From Chaetomium olivaceum (taxonomy: Eukaryota; Ascomycota; Sordariomycetes; Sordariales; Chaetomiaceae), in assembly GCA_039881045.1 (NCBI GenBank), contig JAYWVB010000051.1, positions 1 through 64,000 of the forward strand: a stretch of 64,000 nucleotides of DNA, read 5' to 3'. The notes under the pieces were generated by a model. It saw only the letters and a list, made by a program, of their open reading frames with translations, did no database searches and was not told the DNA's origin. A program made the translations under genes and the position numbers. Position 1 is the stretch's first letter. Every line of letters starts with the position of its first letter. Shown here in pieces: positions 54,801 to 64,000 of the stretch.

Positions 54801-57491
54801 CAAAGAAATCGAGGACTACACCATCCCCAGCCTAGCGGGCGTCGACTGGGACTCGGAACCTGCTTACATCGTTGATATCGCCCGGCGCCAAGATCTGTCA
54901 GCCTTCAAGAGGCTGGAAACTCTCGAGCAATTCAAGGAAACCTTCGCTTGGCTCATTGAGCGTTCTCAGTCCCTTCTGCTACGAAGCTTCGACTACCTGC
55001 TAGCCGCACTGAGAACCGATGGCCTGGCTAATGCATCACCGGCTACTCTATTGCCGATAATGATTACCTTCTTCAGGTCAGCCCCGTTTCTCGCTATCAG
55101 TTTCGGTCGGATGGAGCCAGTTGAGCCCGAAAATGAGGACGTCAAGTTACAGATAGGGGTTTGGTCGGTAGAGATCCTCCGCGCCTACATCCTCTCCGCA
55201 AACGAGGCACAGGAGCTAGTTCTCGCTCCGCTGCGGTCATTTTTATTACGAGTCTCCCTTGACGTTGGACAGTTTTGCCAGTCTTGTCGAGCTCGCCGCA
55301 CTAACTGTGCGCCAACCGGATATTGCCGAGGACATCCTCCTCGAGTGCTTCGAACGGGAGAGCGCCCGTCTCCTCCCCGGCCGGCCCGCTCTGGTTCGCC
55401 ATTTTGTCCACAATATCATCGCGATTGCCCTGGACCACATCGGGGAGGCATCGGAGCAAGCGAAGACGAGACGGGACTTGTTGCAGCTGAAGGTCTTGCC
55501 TGAGGACCGTGACGGATACCAAGTCGTCGAGATCATCTTCCGGATCGACTCGACCGGCGGCACCCCTGAGAACGGGGCGCATGTACGCCTGACTCCGGCA
55601 ACCGCACCAGCCAACTCGATCCTCACCAAGCCCTACTCGATTAATGCTCTGGTGATACACTCCGAGCAGGGCCTCGCTCGGTTCCAATGCTTCCATCCGC
55701 TTCCTTCGTTTTATGAGAGATGTCCGTGGAAGTTGGAGTATTTTGGGCCGTTCGCTACAGCCAAGACCATGTTTGATGCGGTACGCCGTTTCGCTGTAGA
55801 TTTCGAGGATTGCTGCGAGGTAGCGAACCAAATACTCTTGGGTGATGTTCCCGGGTCTCGTCTTGACCTGGATATAAACGCCAAACGGGTTCTGCTCCAG
55901 TACCCCGACAAGGAAAACCTGAATGCTAGCCAGAACGATGCAGTCCAGGCCGCACTAAACTCACCTGTTACCTGCCTCTGGGGCCCGCCCGGGACGGGAA
56001 AGACAGAGACGATTGTCGAGATCATCCGCGCTCTCCAGATTTGCTTCGACAAACCCAGGATTCTGGTGACAGCGCCAACACACAACGCCGTCGACAATGT
56101 CCTGCGACGGTACATCAGCCGAGTTAGCGCGACAGTTATGTCTAGCAACCCGCATCTCGCCCCGTTGCGCGTCTCGACCGAGATCAGAAAGGTTGCCGAA
56201 GACTTGAGGAAGTACACGTGCGACGCTATGGTAGGCCAGGAGATCCACGCCAACCGCACGGCGTTGGACCAAGCCAAGAAAAGAGTCCGCGGATGCAGCA
56301 TCATCTTCACCACCTGTATCGGCGCGGGCCTGGGTCTCCTCCGCGCGGAGGCGTTCGATATCGTCATCGTCGATGAGGCGTCCCAGCAGACGGAGCCGGC
56401 CTCGCTAGTGCCACTGGTCAAGGGCTGCCAGAAGGCCATCCTCGTCGGCGACCACGTCCAACTCCGGCCGACCGTGCAACAACATTCCCTGGCCATGGAG
56501 TTTGACAAGTCCCTTTTCGAGCGGCTCTATACGCAGAACCAAGAACAACCAACCTCTACCGGGACAGCGGCCAACAACTCCTCCCCACTCTCATCCCCGC
56601 CTGCCCTCGCCCACTTGATGCTCGACACACAATACCGCATGCACCCCTCGATCAGCGCCTTCCCCTCGGCCGAGTTCTACTCGCACCGTCTGCGGACGGG
56701 AATCCCAGCGAGTGCGCGGCCACTCTTCCGGTCGGCCTTCCCATGGCCAGCGCAAAGCGGGAGCTCCTCGAACGCCCATCCAAACGCCAACCCATACCCC
56801 GACGACAACGCCGACCTAGCCCGGACCGTACTCATCGACTGCCCGGCGCGCGAGGACCTGGGCGGCAAGTCCAAGACCAACGCGGGCCAGGCCGAGCTGT
56901 GCGTGCGCGTGTGCCGCCTGCTGCTGCAACCGCGGCCCACGCGTGCCACGTCCAAAACCACCAGCGCCACCACCAGCGCCAGTACCAGCACCACCAAACC
57001 CCCCACACTCTCCAAAACCCCCCAACCACCACCGTCCCGCTCCCTCAACTACACCACCCCCCAGCCACAAACAATAGCCCTCCTAACGCCCTACGCCAAA
57101 CAAGCCGACCCTCCTGCGGCGCCTCCTCTCCAGCCTCGGCCCGGCCGTCGAAGTCTCCAGCATCGACGGCTTCCAGGGGCGCGAGGCCGACGTGGTGGTG
57201 CTGGCGACGGTGCGGTGCAACGAGAGCGGCGAGATTGGCTTCCTCAAGGACGAGAGGCGGATGAATGTGGCGCTGACGCGGGCGAGGGCCGGGGTGTGGT
57301 GGTGGGGAGTCGGGCGACGTTGGTAGGGAGGACGGTTTTGAGGGATGGTAGGGGAGGGTGGGGGTGGTGGTGGTGGTGCGAGTGGGAATGGGGGTGGTGG
57401 AGAGGAGGATGATGGGAAGGGGTTGTGGAGGAGGTTGGTGGGTGGGTTGGTGGGGGTCAGTGTGGAGGTGTTGGAGGGGATGGAGATCTGA
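51840..57491 (+). CDS. RNA-dependent RNA polymerase fused to SF1 helicase, frame-broken
   Basis: RNA-silencing-type RdRP core followed by an SMUBP2/Hrr1/SAD-3-type helicase. Start MSLNTANAPPKKSNLASRRL. Polymerase motifs: RIGLLFSTAKAAMTISPDRV, YIFTDGCGLIAPQLAQELA, PSVLQIRYRGYKGVV, SRLLFGVCDAWGVLKEGE, CDVLVTRNPCLHSGD and catalytic DLDGD at 53365-53379. Intron 1 is 53384-53439. Intron 2 (54640-54702) joins NRNGLSAA to EIYIISNRDVKSMRTLDLWL. Helicase motifs: I GPPGTGKTET (about 55982), Ia APTHNAVDN, II VIVDEASQQTEPA, III GDHVQLRP, IV DTQYRMHPSI, V DGFQGREADVV (about 57165) and VI MNVALTRAR (about 57261). It ends VEVLEGMEI. One-base breaks lie near 53155-53162, 53468-53473 (C6), 53993-53995 (GGG), 55231-55240, 57109-57111 (CCC) and 57295-57300. 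The N-terminus is short for a fungal RdRP. Confidence 0.85.
54640..54702 (+). other. 63-bp in-frame intron linking RdRP and helicase halves
   Basis: Donor GTCAGT (non-consensus third base), branch-like CTGAC, acceptor ATCTAG. Length is a multiple of three and phase 0. The only in-frame stop inside it is the TAG of its own acceptor, so a retained intron ends translation right after the polymerase half. Confidence 0.65.
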
Positions 57492-57892
57492 TCTGTTTAT
57501 CTCGGGGTGTTTTTGTAAAATGGTTACACACTGAAGTGCGGTGATATTTAATTTGTAAACTCAAACGTCGAAGCCTCCCGACTCGGCCCGAGTTAACCTC
57601 CGTTGCGATCGGTAAGGTAATCGTAATCTGCAATCGACAATCCCGTTCAACGGCCGCCTAAATGTGGGCCGGCACATGGCTCCCCTGCAGCTGAGTGAGC
57701 CCAGCCTCATCTTGAATTTCAGGGGAGCTGCCCGCCTTGGCACGTCGCCCCACCAAAACTTCAACTTCATGTCTTCACAGACCGAATCATGAGGACCTGA
57801 AAACAACAGACAAATAGACTATTCGCTGCTTCTGAAATGGCTGCTCGCCATTTTTGCTCCAGATTCCACATCCTTACGCCACCATCATCATT
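57492..57892. other. Intergenic between RdRP-helicase and GT69 genes
   Basis: 401 bases; 3' flank of the helicase and promoter of the glycosyltransferase. A short AT patch near 57545 may serve 3' end formation. No gene. Confidence 0.5.
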
Positions 57893-59341
57893 ATGACGCC
57901 TCAAATCCCCCGATTCAAGCCCAAGATGGCCACTTTCCGACCCTCTCGCATCGCGCCCCTCAAGATCCGCTCAGTCCTCCAAAAGCTGCTTCTCTTGTTT
58001 TTTGTTTGGACAATAATTGAGGCGCACATAAGCCACTACCGTGTTGCACGCACCGAGCGGGAAGCCATAGCCAACGGCGTCTTGACTAAGCCTACACGCG
58101 TCTACATTGCAAGCTTGCACTGGAACAACGAAGAGATGCTCCGGTCTGAGTGGAACAAGGCGGTCGTCGAGTTAGTCAATACGTTTGGACCCGACAATGT
58201 TTTTGTCAGTGTTTATGAGAGCGGCAGCTGGGATGACTCCAAGGGCGCTCTGCGTGAGCTGGATCAGGAGCTGGACAAGTTAGGCGTCGCCAGGAAGATC
58301 ATCTTGGACGACGAGACCCATAAGGACCTGATCAACAGTCCCCCAGAGGAGGAAGGTTGGATTACCATTCCTGATGGTAAGAGGATGCCTAGGAGGATCC
58401 CTTATCTCTCCAGGTTACGGAATCTGTCGCTGCAGCCGCTCCGGGACCTCCACATGAACGGGACCATGTTTGACCATGTTCTGTTCCTGGCGACGTTGTC
58501 TTTTCTGTGGGTTCTCTTCCCCCAAAGCTTTCATAACTTTGCTTCCCCTAACACGCCCCAGACGCCCGACGTTCTCAATCTCCTCAAAACCAACAACGGC
58601 GACTACGCCGCCGCTTGCTCCCTCGACTTTAGCAAACCCCCCTCTTTCTACGACACCTTCGCCCTCCGCGCGACTCCCCGCGGCCACGAACACGCCTCCA
58701 AGACATGGCCCTACTTCCGCTCCTCCAAGTCCCGCAAAGCCATGGTCAACGCCGAGCCCGTCCGTGTCTCCAGCTGCTGGAACGGCATCGGTATGTACCC
58801 TTCTCCCTCTGCTGAACCCCCCTCCCCAGTATCACCATCCCCTCTCAAAACCCCCCCACAAATCACAAACCACAAACCCTAACAACCCCTCTTCCCCCCA
58901 ACAGTCGCAATGCCCGCCTCAACATTCACCGGCATCCGCGGCCTCACGTTCCGCGGCATCCCGGACTCGCTCGCCGCCCACCACCTCGAGGCCTCCGAGT
59001 GCTGCCTGATCCACGCCGACAACCCGGGCTCGCGCACCCGCGGCGTGTTTGTTAACCCGGCCGTGCGCGTGGGCTATAACCGCGCGGCGTATGATGCGGT
59101 TCATAATGGTGTGGGTGGTGGTGGGAGTGGGGGGAGTTGGTTGTCGCTGACGGAAGTGTATTTGGGATTGTGGCGGAGTCGGTTGGCGAGATGGTTTACT
59201 TCGTCGTGGTTTGAGGAACGCAGTGTGAGGTGGAGGATTGGGAGGTGGGTGAAGGGTGGGGAGGGCAGGGTGGAAAAGGGGGGCTTTTGCGTGGTGGATG
59301 AGATGCAGATTGTGGTGCAGAATGGGTGGAAGCATTTGTGA
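57893..59341 (+). CDS. GT69 alpha-1,3-mannosyltransferase (CMT1 family)
   Basis: Type II Golgi membrane glycosyltransferase related to cryptococcal CMT1. Exon 1 (57893-58506) has a cytosolic basic start MTPQIPRFKPKMATFRPSRI, then one membrane anchor VLQKLLLLFFVWTIIEAHI. The lumenal domain shows TRVYIASLHWNNEEMLRSEW, VELVNTFGPDNVFVSVYESGSWDDSK and RIPYLSRLRNLSLQPL with FDHVLFL. An intron at 58507-58561 (GTGGGT..CCCCAG, CTAAC branch) leads to TPDVLNLLKTNNGDYAAACSLDF. A second intron, 58791-58904 (GTATGT..CAACAG), leads to VAMPASTFTGIRGLTFRGIP and HLEASECCLIHADNP, ending VVQNGWKHL. A one-base break near 58488 (LATLSF versus LGDVVFS) falls on the metal-binding-like GDVVF motif. Substrate is probably mannose; acceptor unknown. 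Confidence 0.85.
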
Positions 59342-60380
59342 CGGTTCTTTTGGGGTTTATTTCTTTTTGGGTTTGATGTGACTTTGGATATCATTTTGGA
59401 TGGCGATTTGTTGCGCATACTGGTTGGTTAGAGGCTTCTGATACATAGCATAATGTTTAGTTTGGAAAATGATGCTCTGGCATTCCTTATAAACAACTGT
59501 AAATGTTGTGCTGCCCACTGTTGAGATGCCATCAGGCTGAGTGTTTCTCCTCACTCTGTTTCCCTCTCTGTGATGGGCTGAATGACGCGTCGAGAATGCG
59601 CTCCTTTGTCACAAATCCCAGTGTGGGCCAAAAAGCTGTTTCAATGTTTCTTTCTCGATCAACAAAGCCGAATCTAGTCAAGGAGACAGTCACACTCATT
59701 TTGCCATCAACTTTACCACCACCATGCATTAACTATGTTGAAAGAACTTTAGCCTCATAGTGAGGTGCTTGTATGTAAAGATCATAGTTCTCTAGTTCAA
59801 ATGAAAGGGTGCACATGGGTAAGTTCCACACAAAGTAAACAAAAAGCCAACGGAAGATAACTACTAGCAAGCCTTTTGTATCTATTATTTTCAGTGGGAA
59901 GGATGACCAAGATAGACAAGTCAGACAAGCCTCTAGCTCTTTACTCCGTGAAACCATGAAGTAGTTTACCTACCCAACTATTGCGGCGGTGATATAAGAA
60001 TAGACATATTAAGAGATAACATTAACCAAGTCAATAAAATAATCATGCTCTTTTGTGAAAGCTAAAGCGACGGATTTAAGATGTATGACTGGACCCCAAT
60101 AACATTTAAATGAGCGTGACTGACCTTTGAATACCTGTGTTGTTTTCGTGAAGATATTCCCAGCAAATTCTCAAGGCGACTTGGACCTTGGATGAAACGA
60201 CCGATATCCAGCCTAGTTAACTGTTTTCTTGCGCACACCCTGTGTTTGTTAGCGCGTACTTCTCCCTTGTCCATTCTTGATTATTTTTTCCACATCGCAC
60301 AGAGGTCGAAAGGTATTTCTACTTCATCGCCACTCGCGTTTGAATTGTCCTGAACTTCATCCAGTTCGCATTTCAACAAG
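59342..60380. other. AT-richer intergenic region; no gene seen
   Basis: About 1 kb, visibly more AT-rich than the rest (59700-60080). Short frames on both strands carry no motif. It holds the GT69 3' flank and the promoter of the zinc-knuckle gene. Confidence 0.5.
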
Positions 60381-62410
60381 ATGGAGTACCACTTCTCCCT
60401 CCCCCTTGATGGTAAGCATTTACACTCTTGTTACCCCCGAGCATTTTCAACGCACCGGTTCCGCCGAGCAGTAAAAGCGGAGCTAACCAGCACCCTCGAG
60501 GGTTCACAGAGAATGACATCGCCAGCCTGCCACTCCCAAAGGGGCCAGCTTCTATCATGCGGATCGATTTGGCCAGCGGAGACTGCAGCGCTGTGTATGA
60601 CGAGCCGCAATCCCCGCCAAAGGACCCAACTCTCTCCTTCTAAAGTTTCTTTGACCAAGAACGAAGACTTTGTCGCCTTGGGGAACCCTCTCAAGTCAGT
60701 CATTATTGCCAATGAGGCCATATCCCAACTTGGGTTCTATTCTACAATTTTCTCATTTATCCTAATCGATCGCTGACATGTTCTTTTCTTTCCCCTTCCA
60801 CAGGATGGCGGACGACAATACCACTCCCGCCGATAAGGCGGTCGCTTCGGCGACAAACGACGACGAGGCCGGTAATCTCGGCGGCGACCGCGAGGTCGCC
60901 AACACTACTACCACCGCTGGCAACGCCGGCAAAAACAAGAACAAGAAGAAGCCGGCCGAGAAGGCAATATCCTCTTTGGCGGTCGGCGAGAGTGCCACCG
61001 CGGCCAAGTCGGAGGGCGTGGCCAAGGGTCCCGCTACGGTGACCCGCGAGATGTGGTATGAGTTTGATCCTTTTCCTTCTTCCATCATTTTACCCGCGTT
61101 TCCTTCCCGATTAAATGCTTTGCGCGTTTAGTAGCGCACTTTCCCAGTCTTTCACCTCAGGCTCCTCCTGCCAGACAAACCAGCCCCTCCACAACCAACA
61201 TGAACTAACGCCCATTTGCAGGTCCCAGATGCGGGCGTTGCTCGAGAGCAGTGGTGATATAGCCAACAACACGGCCAATCACGCCCTTTTCGAGAAAATG
61301 TTCGCCCGGCACCCCGAGCACTCGGTTCCCATCCCAAAGCCTGGTCCTTTTGGACCCGTCTGCGCAAACCCGGTAAGTGGACTTTGGATTTCTCCCCTGC
61401 TCCCACCATTGCTTCGGGTTGAGTCGCAGTGACTGATTCTTTTATTACAGGCTTGTGGCGTATTTGGCCACACCATATCTGTTTGCCCCGTCCCCACGAG
61501 TGAGGGTGGCGGCATGGCTGGTTGTTTCTTCTGCAACATAATCGACCACGATGCAGACGATTGGTAAGTTCTTTGCTCTCTTCACTTCACCGCCTAAGCT
61601 GGATCGAGGGCTGTAAGAAACGTAAACGTACTGACCTCCTTATTTCTATCAGTGCGATGATGGAGTGGGTTTCGCCGGCCGCGCTGGTCACCCATCTCAT
61701 CACGAACCGCGCCGGGATGCCTCCCTGGGACACGCGGATCGACTGGGTGACTCTCGCCATCGGCGAGTGGGACTTGGTTTGCTTCACACAACTACCCCCT
61801 CACCCGCGAGTTCGTCCAGAAGGAGTACATCCCCGGCAAGCGTTGGACCGAGGTTAAGGGCGTCTCTCCGATCACCGACCCCATCTTCGAGAACGCCAAC
61901 CTGAGATCGCTCAAGGCCCTCGCCAAGCCCAAGCCCGACGATCCCAAGCCCCGCGCCCCGCTCATGGAGGCGTCTCGGTCTCTCTGCTACTGCGAGCGCG
62001 GCTGCTACGATGGCCTCGAGCATATCGTCTTCAAGAACAAAATCATCCGCAAGTACATCGCCGAGGTGGAACTCGAGCACAAGATTGGCACGGCGGTGGC
62101 CGACCGCGAACGCGTCCTTGCGGCGACCCAGGCGCAAATAGCCAAGAAGGTACCCAAGAAGGTAACCAAAGAGCGCAAGGGCCGACGCGCCATGAAGAAG
62201 GAGGCCATGGCCGCCGCTGCTGCCGAGGAAGAGATTGCCGGTCCCAGTGAGCCCAAGAATAAGCCGGCTGAGAAAAAGGATCAAGTTGAGAAGGAACCGA
62301 ATGCACCTTCCGAGGACGAGAACTCAGCGCCTCTCTCCCAGCGGCTTATGGAACTTGCGGACACGGTTGGCGATGTTCTCGATACCCTCCAGAAGACCAT
62401 CAAGTCTTAG
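60381..62410 (+). CDS. Two-zinc-knuckle (CCHC) protein, unknown function; 5' exons uncertain
   Basis: Core exons: 60805-61055 (MADDNTTPADKAVASATND, basic KNKNKKKPAEK), 61222-61372, 61451-61563 and 61653-62410. Knuckle 1 is CANPACGVFGHTISVC and knuckle 2 CFFCNIIDHDADDC, a perfect C-x2-C-x4-H-x4-C. Introns split both: 61373-61450 falls inside knuckle 1 and 61564-61652 before the last Cys of knuckle 2. After one break near 61788 comes REFVQKEYIPGKRWTEVKGV, then a Cys-rich SLCYCERGCYDGLEHIVFKN, a long charged helix and EDENSAPLSQRLMELADTVG. Upstream, 60381-60411 (MEYHFSLPLD) spliced at 60510 to ENDIASLPLPKGPAS, and TKNEDFVALGNPLK before a GTCAGT donor at 60695, may be 5' exons or a separate small gene. 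Nucleic-acid binding is inferred. Confidence 0.65.
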
Positions 62411-63758
62411 GGATTTGACGGGCAGATCTCCACCTAAGACCGGACCCGTTCTCAGAAGCCGACTGTCAATTCAATGACATGTATAACACTACCCCTTGTT
62501 CATTTCAGTATGCCAACTTCCCTCAATTGATTCAAATCCCGGGTCTTTGACCTTGCGTGCGCGTCAATTTGGCGGATCACGACACCGACCACGGGCTATG
62601 GCATCTCTTCTCTTAGCATTTCACTATCCGCCTCAAGGTTTGAGACGCCACCATATCGATAATTGAGGTTGGGTGTACCTACTTGCAGCTTTCGGGGAGT
62701 ATCTCAAGGGACGGCACGTCCGCTTTCTTGCATCCCTCCACTCCACACAGCACCATTTCAGGTCGACTACCAAGCGAATCATGGCAACGTCATCCACCGC
62801 ACTTGGGCGTTTCCGAGTGGCTTTTTCCTTTAGTCATTGTCGGAGTAAGCAAGTCAGAAATAATCGGATTGGCTCCCGGACACGGCGGTTTATGTTGTTA
62901 CCAGTCGCATTATCTGGGAAATTTCCCGCGACAGAAACGGCAAGGCGTTCCCAGAGTTTGGGGTGTATTACGGATCACGAACCATGAGCTGTGGACCGTG
63001 AAGCGTGAGTTATGGGAGGCTTGCTGCTTTCTCTGTTTTTCTTCTTTTTCTTATGTTCAATGTAAAGGATCACCCAATAGCCCAACTGGCCGCATTGCAA
63101 TGTGTGATTTACTATCATGTTGTCATGTTCTCCTACTTCCTCGGTGCTGAGTGTGAAACCTTGATAAGTGCCCTCCCCGATGAGTGAGATGGATGCTCGA
63201 AGCACTGGATAAAGATTGCGCCCGCGGGATCCGGTGTGTGCTGTGTAACACTCGGTCAGCAGAATGGCTGATGCTAGCTGACACAGGCACCCGAAACGGC
63301 GGCGGCGGCGAAAAAAAAAAAGGGGGGGGTGGGGTAGGAGAAGCTAAGTGCGACATCCCGGACAATGCCAGATGCAGAGCTGGAGCCCGAGATTCTGAAT
63401 TTTACGTGCTTACGAGAAGAAGTATTTCAGGGTTGTGTGTGTCTGGATGTCAGTTACCGTTTTACCGCCTAACAAGGGGGGCCCTCAGGATGTGGGATAC
63501 AACAAAAATGATAAGACACCTAACCACGCAAAGATACATTTAGTTATGGCTTTATGTAACTATGCAAAGGAGTCTTTATGGCATCATAGTTCTCCTCGCC
63601 GTCAAGTGTGATGTAATGGTCCCCAAAACGCAGACCATTGCTGTTTCGAAGTGAAGAACGTCCTTCCTTTAGTGCCCCCTATTATCTACCACATTACCCG
63701 TGTTTAATAACAATCCTTGACCTAAGAAATTGTGACCAAAAGTTCAAGAACTCTCTCG
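62411..63758. other. Intergenic; no gene seen
   Basis: 1.3 kb with long homopolymers (A11 then G8 near 63310-63328) and T/C-rich stretches near 63025-63055. Frames up to 155 codons lack motifs. Confidence 0.5.
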
Positions 63759-64000
63759 TCATTGGCAACAACATCCACGCATGAGAGATAGGAGACGGCG
63801 ATTGGTGCCTGACCCAACCGGGCTCACATCACCCGCCCGCTCCTCCGTCGGTTTCATATTCTCCTCGCGGAGGGCCGTTCGTTCCTCAGGGGCCGTTCGT
63901 TCCTCAGGGGCCGTTCGTTCCTCAGGGGCCGTTCGTTCCTCAGGGGCCGTTCGTTCCTCAGGGGCTGTTTGTTGCTTAGGGTCCTCTTCCGGTCCCAACA
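63759..64000 (-). CDS. Partial Glu/Arg/Pro repeat protein running off the right edge
   Basis: The frame is open to the window edge with no ATG inside, so the N-terminus lies outside. It contains five APEERT hexapeptide units from an exact 18-bp repeat, then ENMKPTEERAGDVSPVGSG and a stop at 63759-63761. Whether it is a real gene or a repeat that happens to stay open cannot be told here. Confidence 0.3.
   Translation of the reverse strand, partial: LGPEEDPKQQTAPEERTAPEERTAPEERTAPEERTAPEERTALREENMKPTEERAGDVSPVGSGTNRRLLSLMRGCCCQ
63873..63980. repeat. 18-bp minisatellite, five perfect copies plus one diverged
   Basis: Unit GGCCGTTCGTTCCTCAGG at 63873, 63891, 63909, 63927 and 63945, then a sixth unit at 63963-63980 with four changes, three of them C-to-T. 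No spacers, so not a CRISPR array. Confidence 0.9.

Noticed and set aside
63873..63980. Possible CRISPR array
   Set aside because: Repeats are directly adjacent without spacers, and the DNA is eukaryotic.

Overview
The window is nuclear DNA of a filamentous ascomycete, most likely a Sordariomycete close to the Sordariales/Chaetomiaceae (inference). Supporting signs are short introns of about 50-100 bp with GT..AG ends and CTAAC/CTGAC branch sites, long pyrimidine tracts before start codons, GC-rich coding DNA, fungus-only families (DUF3433, 2EXR-like, GH75, GT69) and a decayed element whose stop codons fit repeat-induced point mutation (RIP). I saw no tRNA, rRNA or CRISPR array.

Layout. 1-8 kb: Fus1-like SH3 membrane protein (+), 2EXR-like protein (-), CHIP-type TPR/U-box ubiquitin ligase (+). 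8-17 kb: NIPA-like magnesium transporter (-), short-chain reductase (-), SAGA subunit Ada2 (-). 17-26 kb is a dense housekeeping block: GAL7 (+), ERG28 (-), very-long-chain 3-oxoacyl-CoA reductase (+) and the nucleoporin Nup170 (+). 26-30 kb is gene-poor and holds a RIP-like coding relic and a purine tract. 30-36 kb is an accessory block: a small secreted cysteine-rich protein (+), a GH75 chitosanase with three cysteine-rich modules (-) and a cyanamide hydratase-like HD protein (+). 36-50 kb: DUF3433 membrane protein (+), two proteins I cannot name (- at 40 kb, + at 47.7 kb), HDDC2-type 5'-deoxynucleotidase (-), Hsp70-like ATPase (-). 50-64 kb: P-loop ATPase (-), an RNA-dependent RNA polymerase joined to an SF1 helicase (+), a GT69 mannosyltransferase (+), a two-zinc-knuckle protein (+), and a repeat-rich partial frame at the right edge (-).

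The strongest candidate for something new is the RdRP-helicase gene at 51840-57491. The catalytic DLDGD polymerase core and a complete set of SF1 helicase motifs lie in one transcription unit. They are linked by a 63-bp in-frame intron whose own 3' splice-site TAG is the only in-frame stop, so retention would give polymerase alone and splicing would give the fusion. RdRP and a helicase are separate, cooperating proteins in fission yeast (Rdp1/Hrr1) and Neurospora (SAD-1/SAD-3).

Caution. About half of the genes, including housekeeping ones such as GAL7, carry single-base frame breaks, many at homopolymers, while long neighbours such as NUP170 and ADA2 are clean. I read most of these as sequencing or assembly indels rather than real decay. 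Affected entries give gene limits, not a single open frame.
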